Assembly (NCBI GenBank): GCA_001270045.2 | Contig: DF970677.1 | Coordinates: 1 to 56,349, forward strand | DNA: 56,349 nucleotides | Source: Bacteroidales bacterium 6E | GTDB taxonomy: Bacteria; Bacteroidota; Bacteroidia; Bacteroidales; Prolixibacteraceae | Direction: 5' to 3' | Part shown: piece after piece, positions 22,401 through 29,425 of the stretch | Layout: every line of letters starts with the position of its first letter | How positions within the stretch are numbered: the first letter of the stretch is position 1 | Position numbers and translations under genes: made by a program | The notes under the pieces: model-generated | What the model saw: only the letters and a program-made list of their open reading frames with translations | What the model was told of the DNA's origin: nothing | Database searches by the model: none

Positions 22401-23501
22401 TGGATAAAAATTGCGGTTTCCGACACCGGAAAGGGAATCCCAGAAGATAAACTGGAGAAAGTTTTTGAGCGGTACTTTCAGTTGGACAACCATACCAAAG
22501 ACAATTACAACTGGGGTACGGGCATTGGATTGTACTATACCCGCCGTTTGGTTGAGCTTCATCATGGATACATAAAAGCAACCAATCGTGAAGCAGGAGG
22601 GGCAAAGTTCATTTTTATTCTCCCGGTTTCAGAAATGGCCTATTCCTCCGAAGAGCGGAAACCTGAACCTGATGAACAGCAAACACAGGATTTGTCAGCA
22701 CCGTTGGAAAGTGAAAGCCTGATCGCATCAAATCCGGACAAGAAGAATGGCAAACAGAAATTGCTGATCATTGATGACGACATCGATATTGTAAATTACT
22801 TAAATGCACTGTTGTCGCCACATTTCGATGTCACTTATAAATTCGATGCCGATTCAGCTTTAAAGGTATTGAAAGAGATTGAACCCGATTTAATTCTTTG
22901 CGATGTGGTCATGCCCCGAACAGATGGTTACACATTTAGCCGACAGGTGAAAGAAAGTCTTTCGTTTAGCCATATTCCGGTAATTTTGGTCACTGCCAAA
23001 GCCACCGTGGAAAACCAGGTAGAAGGTTTAAACAGTGGTGCAGATGCCTATGTCACCAAACCTTTTGACCCGAATTACCTGCTGGCGCTGATTAACTCGC
23101 AACTAAGCAATCGCAGGAAAATACAGAGTATGCTGGTGGGCGCTACCAAAACCGAACGAATTGAAAGCGATGCGCTCACACCCCAGGATAATGCATTTAT
23201 GAACGAACTATACAAGCTGATGGAGACTGAGCTTTCGAACCCGGAGTTGAACATCATCCGAATGACGGAAGTATTAAATATGTCACGCACCAAATTCTAT
23301 TATAAAGTCAAAGGCTTAACCGGCGAAAATCCAGCCATATTATTTAAAACATACAAATTGAACAGGGCTGCCGAACTGCTGTTGGAAGGCAATATGAACA
23401 TTTCTGAAATAGCCGACATGACAGGATTCAGCAATCCATCCCATTTTTCGGTGAGCTTTAAAAAGCAATTTGGGGTATCTCCCAAAAATTACCATGGCTG
23501 A
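19473..23501 (+). CDS. Hybrid two-component system regulator (HTCS)
   Basis: A 1342-residue one-protein sensor-regulator from the chosen ATG at 19473. A frame start at 19431 would add 14 residues before the signal peptide. Order: signal peptide (to about VFGQ), a periplasmic sensor made of regulator-propeller repeats (WISTNRGLNKL, WVATTNGVCRY, WIGTINNGLYRL, WVGTLFGLSKF), a Y_Y_Y domain (about 690-760), one membrane span, a histidine kinase with His822 in FFANLSHEFRTPL and GTGIGLYYTRR, a receiver with IDDDID and Asp1144 in LCDVVMP, and a C-terminal AraC helix-turn-helix (RAAELLLEGNMNISEIADMTGF). It senses a breakdown product of the target glycan and activates the adjacent locus. Confidence 0.96.
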   Translation: MKRVTPIVFFCVLSAIVFGQEKPSIVVEAGTNPVISNEISNQFVSSFAEDAFGQIWISTNRGLNKLNINKYHQYFSTDDSTSIADNRIHHVYKDSKDILWVATTNGVCRYNEQDCFDQVSIESVSANALFFFENRDGQLFLSMNFEILAFNEKTKRFEPVIRNLNPLNIATSCHVDNLNNIWVVTPFEVRCYSSHTYELKKKLQREKYTTFSHIDDNGRLWLASWGNMEVYDTHTDRYVEVPPVIARHPVLSKAIIYKMYPYTNSSYLILTQKDGMFLYNKLTETVIHQSESGFPFEVPGFEITSLFTDSRKNLWVGSYDQGYKVIYSYKERFNSNHFLQSKLDGLSVTSVANDQDNNLWAVTRSEGIMLYRNDNYEIQNFPNTELYSYWSGFQHKAKKIYIDSKNDIWILSDWMLLRTRFENNKIEVKKWHYFPAGIMSITEDEKGTIWLGGANQIYHLKKGETEFSEFHLYGKEYTFTPTIMTLSSGNVLVASFNQELQFIDAETYEVSAIKIKHLIKKSLFVPVFLFEDAVGDIWIGTINNGLYRLYMNDKTILPVEGISCPDISSITEDISGNIWVGTLFGLSKFDRTTQRFINYYATDGIGGNQFNEQSVCRLADNTLVFGGTHGLTIFNPTDINYKQNIPLLFENLKIHNKIVHPATSKNIDKHLTYNPDITLKHHQNSFAISFSAIDYSEFERIEYAYQLEGFDDMWIEANSSHEAYYSNVPAGRYTFRVRIYNKENTIQETQNEIRVRIKPALWLSWPAYVLYSMIFLLLVFLGIRLQRKISTNREKALQAEREKEQEHKVNMMNMSFFANLSHEFRTPLTMISGPVATLCNDNEIKEESKQLIYIVQRSVNRMLRLVNQLMDFNKLENDTLKLRVKLTDIIAELKRPIEIFRLNAKGKGIDIKTFGLEDNFITWLDADKFDKILANLLSNALKFCDSNGRIGVSFDVITRDDALEIFPLTAGDASTQWIKIAVSDTGKGIPEDKLEKVFERYFQLDNHTKDNYNWGTGIGLYYTRRLVELHHGYIKATNREAGGAKFIFILPVSEMAYSSEERKPEPDEQQTQDLSAPLESESLIASNPDKKNGKQKLLIIDDDIDIVNYLNALLSPHFDVTYKFDADSALKVLKEIEPDLILCDVVMPRTDGYTFSRQVKESLSFSHIPVILVTAKATVENQVEGLNSGADAYVTKPFDPNYLLALINSQLSNRRKIQSMLVGATKTERIESDALTPQDNAFMNELYKLMETELSNPELNIIRMTEVLNMSRTKFYYKVKGLTGENPAILFKTYKLNRAAELLLEGNMNISEIADMTGFSNPSHFSVSFKKQFGVSPKNYHG

Positions 23502-23868
23502 GGCAGGTCGATGGTACGGGGATACGGGGTGCGAGGATGAGAGGATGAGAGGTCAGATGGTACGGGGTTCAGGGTGGCCTTACTGTCCCAAACGCTTTAG
23601 TAAACGAGAGCTGGCAGATGATAGCATCCTCAAATGAAAATTATTTCATCCCGTATATAATGCAGGAGTCACATTTATGAAAAACAGGGTGTTTTAATAA
23701 CCCTGCAAGGGTGACATAATTGTAGATAGCGCCCATGGATTAAACAGGCAACCCTGTAAGGGTGACACGATTGTAGAAAACGGTGTATCCCTACTCCCAC
23801 CCTCTCGAGGTTTTTTTTGGTAAATTGGTGTAATTCGTGGGCAAAAAAAGAAAGAACAAGCCCTTTCC
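23502..23868. repeat. Gene-free spacer with dispersed repeats
   Basis: No gene is seen. At about 23562-23617 lies a degenerate copy of the element also found at 31427-31482 (shared phrases: CGGG..T..GGG.TGGCCTT, AACGC.TTAG). At 23701 and 23752 lie two copies of the core CCCTG(C/T)AAGGGTGACA followed by ATTGTAGA. The same core ends both tandem arrays in this window. The second copy is followed by a degenerate C-rich stretch but not a clear hairpin. This spacer coincides with a visible rise in GC content to the right. Confidence 0.7.
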
Positions 23869-24846
23869 CTACAAATCGTTTTCCACATAAGGTTTGTGAG
23901 CATCCGGGAAATCTGTGGTGAACCCACCCCTACCAGCCATCAAGCCATCAATCTCATCCCTTCGCGGGGCTGAAGGTTGTGCCCCCATCCGGGTGACGCT
24001 GATGGCGGCCGCAGCACTGGCGAACCGAAGCGCTTCGCTGATACTCTTGCCTTCCACCATGGCCACGGCATAACTTCCGCAAAAGGTGTCACCTGCCCCT
24101 GTTGTGTCAACCGGATCCACTGTAAAGGCCGGCACACGCACCTTTTCATTGCGGGTAACAGCCAGTACCCCTTGTGATCCCAGTGTAATGATTACCATCC
24201 TGACCCCCTTCCCGACCAGCATTTCTGCTGCCTTTTCAGCCTCATCCTCATTCGTCACCGGAATTCCGGACAGGAAGCCGGCTTCCACCTCGTTCAAGAC
24301 GAGAATATCGACATTTGGCACATACGACAGGTCAAATGAACGGGCAGGCGCGAAATTCCAGAGGACCGGGATGCCCATCCGGTTAGCCACATCGATGACA
24401 TATCGTATCGTCGCTTCCGGGATTTCATATTGCATCAGGATGATGGCAGCCTCCCTGATCACGGGCATGGCCTCATCAATCCTTTCCGGTGTCAGCCGAT
24501 AATTGGCCCCGGGGGCCACCGACAGGTAATTCATCCCCTTGCCACCGATCATGATCAGGGCGTGGCCACTGGCGATGTCCTTTTCGTGAAATACAAAGCG
24601 GGTATCTATGCCGTCATCCTTGAAATTCTGCACCATTTGTGGTGTATAGGCATCCTCTCCCACACAGTTCACAAAGGCAACGTTCCCGCCTGCACGCGCC
24701 GCTGCCACCGCCTGGTTGGCTCCCTTGCCGCCATACACCTGCATAAAGACGGCATCGGTCACCGTTTCCCCCTTCTCCGGAAGATGGTCCATTTTCATGA
24801 TCAGGTCAACATTGGAGCTCCCAATCACCACTATCCAGTTTTTCAT
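23869..24846 (-). CDS. Ribokinase (PfkB family), possibly deoxyribokinase
   Basis: A 325-residue cytosolic sugar kinase. N-terminal VVIGSSNVDLIMKMDHLP, the sugar-binding GGKGANQAVAAARAGG, and the ATP/anion-hole motif DTTGAGDTFCG with catalytic Asp253. The length is typical, with a slightly long C-terminal tail. It phosphorylates ribose, or 2-deoxyribose in the DeoK branch of the same family. It is the last gene of a four-gene minus-strand set with DeoC, which argues for deoxyribose or another pentose entering via deoxyribose 5-phosphate. Sequence alone does not separate RbsK from DeoK. Confidence 0.9.
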   Translation of the reverse strand: MKNWIVVIGSSNVDLIMKMDHLPEKGETVTDAVFMQVYGGKGANQAVAAARAGGNVAFVNCVGEDAYTPQMVQNFKDDGIDTRFVFHEKDIASGHALIMIGGKGMNYLSVAPGANYRLTPERIDEAMPVIREAAIILMQYEIPEATIRYVIDVANRMGIPVLWNFAPARSFDLSYVPNVDILVLNEVEAGFLSGIPVTNEDEAEKAAEMLVGKGVRMVIITLGSQGVLAVTRNEKVRVPAFTVDPVDTTGAGDTFCGSYAVAMVEGKSISEALRFASAAAAISVTRMGAQPSAPRRDEIDGLMAGRGGFTTDFPDAHKPYVENDL

Positions 24847-24893
24847 AGGCTATTTCCCTTTATTGTAAAAATCCTCGATTGCTTTCGATCAGT

Positions 24894-25898
24894 CTAATTT
24901 AGCCTGGCGATCACGATCAGCGACAGGCCCACTATAAAAAAGGCAAACATGGCGGCCAGCAGCTTGCCGGTTCCTTTGGGCGCCCTGTCAAACTCTTTCC
25001 ACACAAAAACACCCCATGCTGCCGAAATCATGGTGGCTCCCTGTCCCAGTCCATACGAGATGGCCGGACCGGCCTTTTCCATGGCCATCAGGTTGAATTC
25101 CATGGCCGCGCACCAGATCAGTCCTCCCAATATCCCGATCAGGTGGAGTTTGGGTGTCCCCAGACTGAAGTAATCCCTGAAGGTGACTCTCCTGCCGGTG
25201 ACCGGTTGGTACATAAACCAAGTGTTAAAAATGAAGCTCGAGAGAAATACCCCGATGGTAAACACGAACATCGCCGAATAGGGTGTCAATAAACCAACCT
25301 CGGGGGTGGCGAAGTTCACCACCATCGAATCGGCCACGAACTTGTAGAAGAATCCCATCAGGATACCTGAAATGATGGAGATGATAATCCCTTTGCTTTT
25401 ATTTCCCGATACATCCTGCGGCAGTTTCCGGTAAGCGGCCGTGTCGACAAGTATGGCAACCACCACCAGGGCCAAACCAATAAAGAGCATATACGGATTC
25501 CCGAGTGGTGTATTGATATAGTTGACCACAACCCCGATGACCAGCGCCAGACCCACCGCAATGGGAAATGCCACGGCCATGCCGGCGATGGCAGTTGCGG
25601 CCACGATCAACAGGTTTGACAGGTTAAAGATTACGCCCCCGATAAATGCCGAAGCCAGCGCCGAACTTTCGGCCTGGGCCAGGTCGGACAGGAAATCCCG
25701 GCCTGCGGCACCGTTGCTTCCAAAGGTAAAGCCGAACAGGAGGGTGGTCAACACCAACCCGATCGAGTAATCCCAGTAATAGAGGGGAAACTCCCACTTC
25801 TTCGGGGTCATTTTCAGTGTGTTGGCCCACGAGCCCCATCCCAACATGGTCAGGACGCAAAACACTACCGCAAGGGTATAAGAATCAACGATATACAT
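24894..25898 (-). CDS. DMT-superfamily sugar permease (GRP/ureide-permease-like)
   Basis: A 334-residue inner-membrane protein with about ten hydrophobic segments arranged in two halves. It starts SYTLAVVFCVLTMLGWGSW and has AGMAVAFPIAVGLALVIGVVVNY and GLGQGATMISAAWGVFVWKE. This pattern matches the drug/metabolite-transporter branch often annotated as GRP-family sugar transporter in Bacteroidota. It has no ATPase partner. It lies 47 bp upstream of the ribokinase and 40 bp downstream of deoC. The likely role is uptake of the free pentose that the kinase phosphorylates. Confidence 0.78.
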   Translation of the reverse strand: MYIVDSYTLAVVFCVLTMLGWGSWANTLKMTPKKWEFPLYYWDYSIGLVLTTLLFGFTFGSNGAAGRDFLSDLAQAESSALASAFIGGVIFNLSNLLIVAATAIAGMAVAFPIAVGLALVIGVVVNYINTPLGNPYMLFIGLALVVVAILVDTAAYRKLPQDVSGNKSKGIIISIISGILMGFFYKFVADSMVVNFATPEVGLLTPYSAMFVFTIGVFLSSFIFNTWFMYQPVTGRRVTFRDYFSLGTPKLHLIGILGGLIWCAAMEFNLMAMEKAGPAISYGLGQGATMISAAWGVFVWKEFDRAPKGTGKLLAAMFAFFIVGLSLIVIARLN

Positions 25899-25938
25899 AG
25901 ATATAAGTTTAAGTGTGGTTTATGGTTTGAAATAACGG

Positions 25939-26652
25939 TCAGCGGCCAAAACGTTTCATGGCTTCCTCCATGATGGCCCCGGTGGCCGTGGCTCCGGTCC
26001 TGGTACACCCGGCTTCCTTCACGGCCAGGACCTGATCCAGGGTACGTACCCCGCCTGCTGCCTTCACCTTGACCCCGGGACCAATGCTTCTTTTCATCAG
26101 TTCCAGGGTTCTGATGGTGGCACCGGTGTAGTTATAGTCGCCGTTTTGTTGTTTCACGAATCCGAAGCCGGTTGAGGTCTTCACATAATCTGCCTTCACT
26201 TTCGTACAAATTTCACACAACCTGATAATATCACTCTCTTCGGTGACATAATCGGTTTCGAAAATGACCTTCACGATGGCACCGTTGGCATGACACGCAT
26301 CGGTGACCAACCTGATCTCGTTCTCCACATATTCCCAGTCGCCCTGCAGTGCCTTGCCGATATTGATCACCATGTCAATTTCCACCGCACCATCTTTGCA
26401 TGCCTCTATCGTTTCAAATACCTTCACCTCCTCCTTCGAGTTGCCAGCAGGAAAGCCGATCACGCAACCGACCAAAACATTGGTATCTTTCAGGTATTCA
26501 ACCGCCTTGGCCACCATGTAGGGTTTTACGCAAACCGATGCCACGTCGTACTTCTTCGCGACCTCGCATTCCTTCCTTAATATTTCATCGGTAATGGTGG
26601 GATGAAGAATGGAATGGTCGATCATTTTTGATATTTCCCTTAACAAGCTCAT
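25939..26652 (-). CDS. deoC: Deoxyribose-phosphate aldolase
   Basis: A 237-residue class I aldolase that splits 2-deoxyribose 5-phosphate into glyceraldehyde 3-phosphate and acetaldehyde. Visible are IDHSILHPT near the start, CVIGFPAGNS, EIDMVINIGKAL with the conserved Asp, the Schiff-base Lys158 in YVKTSTGFG, and the second conserved Lys in VKAAGGVRT. Length is normal. Its position between a permease/kinase pair and an exported GH9-like protein suggests a catabolic rather than a salvage role. Confidence 0.95.
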   Translation of the reverse strand: MSLLREISKMIDHSILHPTITDEILRKECEVAKKYDVASVCVKPYMVAKAVEYLKDTNVLVGCVIGFPAGNSKEEVKVFETIEACKDGAVEIDMVINIGKALQGDWEYVENEIRLVTDACHANGAIVKVIFETDYVTEESDIIRLCEICTKVKADYVKTSTGFGFVKQQNGDYNYTGATIRTLELMKRSIGPGVKVKAAGGVRTLDQVLAVKEAGCTRTGATATGAIMEEAMKRFGR

Positions 26653-26671
26653 TTTATGATATTTTACTGTT

Positions 26672-28519
26672 TCACAATCTGATGATTCCAGTCAGCCAAC
26701 CGGCACTGTGCGGTATCCAGTCCTCATCGGTAAAGGAGAACGGACCGTCATTTTCCCTTTTGGGCTCCACATCATATTTAAATTGTTCGCCCGTCGAAAA
26801 GCCGTTGCAGATGACGCCGCGTGTCTGGAACCAAGTGCCGGCCCAACGCTTGCCGACATGACAAATCATGCTGACAGGCAGCGCCATGCCTTCCGGGAGG
26901 TCCATGCTATAGACTACACTTCCCTTTGACAGGGCGGATCTGGTGATTCCGGCATTCAGGCCCGCCAGCCACTGAAGGTTGGCATAGGCGATATGTCTCA
27001 ATTTAAGATCATTGAACAGTTTCGACAGCTCAAGTGCCAGCGCGGCCGTGTAGCCGTATATGCAGTTTGTCCCGTGAAAAGTTCCGCAAAACCAGATTGG
27101 CCCATCTTCGATAAAGATACCTTGCGGCACGAGGTAAAACGGATTTGCCTCGCACGCCGGAACCAGGTACCCATAGGTAAAATCGTTCAGGCAGTCTTTC
27201 CACTTTACGGCGTCATCGTGGTTGGGATACCATTCAAGCAGCTCGATGAACGGCATCAGAAAATTGGGGTATATGCCTCCCATGTCGGTCCCGAACTGCG
27301 CTCCACCTTCACCGGGCACGATTCCGTGAGTCCATGAGGGTTCGGCATGAGGAAGGCTGGAGTATTCATAAAAATGGCCATAAAAACCGTGGATGGACTT
27401 TTCTTTGGGAATCTGTCGGCTCAGGACCTGATTCGCATAATCGAAGACCAGTGGTTCGGCAGAGTCATCTCCACCCTTCACCATCTCCATGGAGGCACGG
27501 AGCATGGTCAGGATATCGCGCGTAGGCCATTCGTCATCGGGTATCACCACCCGTTCCGAAATCCCCCGCTGCATCTTTACGTAACCATAATCGCCCATGG
27601 GTTTGGCCTTGTTGACGAGCCATCCGAAGGCCAGTTTTGCGGTTGATTCGTATACCGCCTTTTTCTCCTGAAAGGAACCGGGAAGTAAGCGAACAGCATT
27701 CATCAGGGCCACCACCGCCTTCGAGGCATCATGGGGTAATATGTCCGATGCATGTTGCAGGACGTCATGCGACATGGCCCCTGCCTCAAAACCCAGTTCC
27801 CGGGCCTTGTTTTGCGTGAGCACCAGATAGTCGCAACCACATGCCATCTGTTCATGAATTCGTTTCTCCATCTTGGGATCGATGCGGCCACTGCTTTTCT
27901 CCAGGACTTCAGCAAGGGCAATGACCATAGAGCTTTGGGCCGGACTCTCGACCCAGAGGGTCCCGGCATCCTGCCATCCGGCTCCTACGCCCGTAAAATG
28001 CCTCCTGCGCTCCAGCATATCAACGCCTGACCATTTGAGGGTACTGTCCCACAGGATGTTTCTTTTCACCTCCAGGCCCGAATCCCTGAACACGACCATG
28101 CTGCCCGACCTTACTTCAAGATCCCATTCACCTTCTTCATCAAGGCTGTCGAATTCGGCAATCCACCAATGGCTTTTCCAAATTTCACCCCAGTAGCGGC
28201 AGTCTGTCCGGTGTTCCTTTTCTTTGGAGGTCGGGACCAGCACACAAGTGGCCGGTTCGGGCAGCAGGGCTTTATCAGGCAACCTGACCAACACCCTGAC
28301 AGGCAGATTCGGCTCATAACCGACCTGTGAGAACAACAAGCCGGCCACCCCCGATTGGGGATCGAATGATTCATCCAGGAAAACCGGGAAATATGACCGT
28401 TTCTCGGTGCTGGTTTCCGTACCACACGAAGGCAGCATCCCAGCTCCCGCTACCGCCACGCCCGAGACCACTCCGGTTTTGAGGAATTTTCTCCTTGTCA
28501 GTTCTGGTTTGGTTTCCAT
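26672..28519 (-). CDS. Tat-exported GH9-like protein
   Basis: A 615-residue protein with a twin-arginine signal (TRRKFLKTG) and a possible lipobox at LPSC (GAGMLPSCGTE). An Ig-like CelD-N-type domain follows (FSQVGYEPNLPVRVLV, about residues 60-155), then an alpha-barrel-like region with GAGWQDAG, the position of the GH9 DAGDY motif. The second Asp/Tyr of that motif is changed (DAGTLW), so the activity may differ from cellulases. The classical C-terminal NE acid motif is not obvious. It heads the deoC/permease/kinase operon, 19 bp from deoC. Inference: it releases the sugar this operon consumes. It could also be non-catalytic. Confidence 0.65.
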   Translation of the reverse strand: METKPELTRRKFLKTGVVSGVAVAGAGMLPSCGTETSTEKRSYFPVFLDESFDPQSGVAGLLFSQVGYEPNLPVRVLVRLPDKALLPEPATCVLVPTSKEKEHRTDCRYWGEIWKSHWWIAEFDSLDEEGEWDLEVRSGSMVVFRDSGLEVKRNILWDSTLKWSGVDMLERRRHFTGVGAGWQDAGTLWVESPAQSSMVIALAEVLEKSSGRIDPKMEKRIHEQMACGCDYLVLTQNKARELGFEAGAMSHDVLQHASDILPHDASKAVVALMNAVRLLPGSFQEKKAVYESTAKLAFGWLVNKAKPMGDYGYVKMQRGISERVVIPDDEWPTRDILTMLRASMEMVKGGDDSAEPLVFDYANQVLSRQIPKEKSIHGFYGHFYEYSSLPHAEPSWTHGIVPGEGGAQFGTDMGGIYPNFLMPFIELLEWYPNHDDAVKWKDCLNDFTYGYLVPACEANPFYLVPQGIFIEDGPIWFCGTFHGTNCIYGYTAALALELSKLFNDLKLRHIAYANLQWLAGLNAGITRSALSKGSVVYSMDLPEGMALPVSMICHVGKRWAGTWFQTRGVICNGFSTGEQFKYDVEPKRENDGPFSFTDEDWIPHSAGWLTGIIRL

Positions 28520-28656
28520 GATTCAGTCAGGTTTTGATCAGGGTTTCACGCTACTGTGCTCCCCCTCTTTGGTTTAGCCACACCAATTTACTTTTCTTTT
28601 TCGATTTTCAGTCCTGCTAAACAATATTTTTGGAGGAGAACCAATTTTGGATCATT

Positions 28657-28719
28657 ACATAGGGTTTCCAGAAACCCTGTATGTAGTTCAAAATAGATTA
28701 TGACGCGATCAATCGCGTC
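28657..28719. repeat. Two short palindromic repeats (REP-like)
   Basis: AGGGTTTC-ca-GAAACCCT (28661-28678, extended by ACAT/ATGT) and GACGCGAT-ca-ATCGCGTC (28702-28719) are perfect 8-bp stems with 2-nt loops. They lie 140-200 bp upstream of the GH9-like gene. Such short palindromes are usually dispersed non-coding REP elements. A regulatory role is not excluded. Confidence 0.7.
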
Positions 28720-28780
28720 TCCACAAATCCACTTCCAAATGAAAGGGAACTGATTATATATCATTGGCTATGGCACTCAG

Positions 28781-29252
28781 CAACCTTTAAGGGATTTAAT
28801 TTTTGATCATGGGTAATAGCATCAAACAACCCTGTTAGGGATTTAATTTTTTTATCATGGGTAATAGCATCAAACAACCCTGTTAGGGATTCAATTTTAG
28901 GATGATGAGGCCTTGCATCCAGGAACCCTGTAAGGGATTCAATTTAGGATGATGAGGCCTTGCATCCAGGAACCCTGTAAGGGATTTAATTTTTTTATCA
29001 TAGGTAATAGCATCAAACAACCCTGTTAGGGATTCAATTTAGGATGATGAGGCCTTGCATCCAGCAATCCTGTAAGGGATTCAATGTAGGATGATGAGGC
29101 CTTGCATCCAGGAACCCTGTAAGGGATTTATTTTTTTATTATGGGTAATAGCATCAAACAACCCTGTAAGGGATTCAATGTAGGATGATGAGGCCTTACA
29201 TCCAAAAACCCTGTAAGGGATTCTATTTTGGATCATAGGTTATGGCATGCAG
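28781..29252. repeat. Tandem array 1: ten units of about 47 bp, two alternating spacer types
   Basis: Each unit begins (C/G)AACCCTGT(A/T)AGGGATT(C/T)AATTT and is followed by one of two fillers. Type A reads TTATCATGGGTAATAGCATCAAA. Type B reads GGATGATGAGGCC.TTGCATCC, with GGATG/CATCC able to pair. Order is roughly A A B B A B B A B and a hybrid. Units decay at the left edge (two diverged units before 28781). Fillers recur almost unchanged, so this is not a CRISPR. No ORF uses it. The region between the GH9-like and GH44 genes (28520-29425) holds nothing else but repeats. Confidence 0.85.
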
Positions 29253-29345
29253 GAACCCTGTAAGGGTGACACATTTGTAAAAGTGCCAGACCAACTCCCC
29301 CTCTCTCTTGTTATCGGGGGTTGCCCGGGGGCACCCCCCGATAAC
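29253..29345. repeat. Array-terminal element with hairpin, copy 1
   Basis: The last core reads AACCCTGTAAGGGTGACA, then ATTTGTAAAA, a C-rich stretch, and a hairpin GTTATCGGGGG...CCCCCGATAAC (29310-29320 with 29335-29345). Its inner part is GGTTGCC...GGCACC. The same order is found at 31680-31765 and 50921-51010 with different lower-stem sequences that still pair. Confidence 0.8.
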
Positions 29346-29425
29346 AATCCGAGCAACATACCCCCAACCCAACTTTTCAAAAAAGTACCTAAATTGCACC
29401 CAACATCAAAAACCATTAAAACCAG

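Noticed and set aside
28781-29252. CRISPR array
   Set aside because: Repeats and spacing look CRISPR-like, but only two filler sequences recur, units vary, and no cas gene lies in the window.
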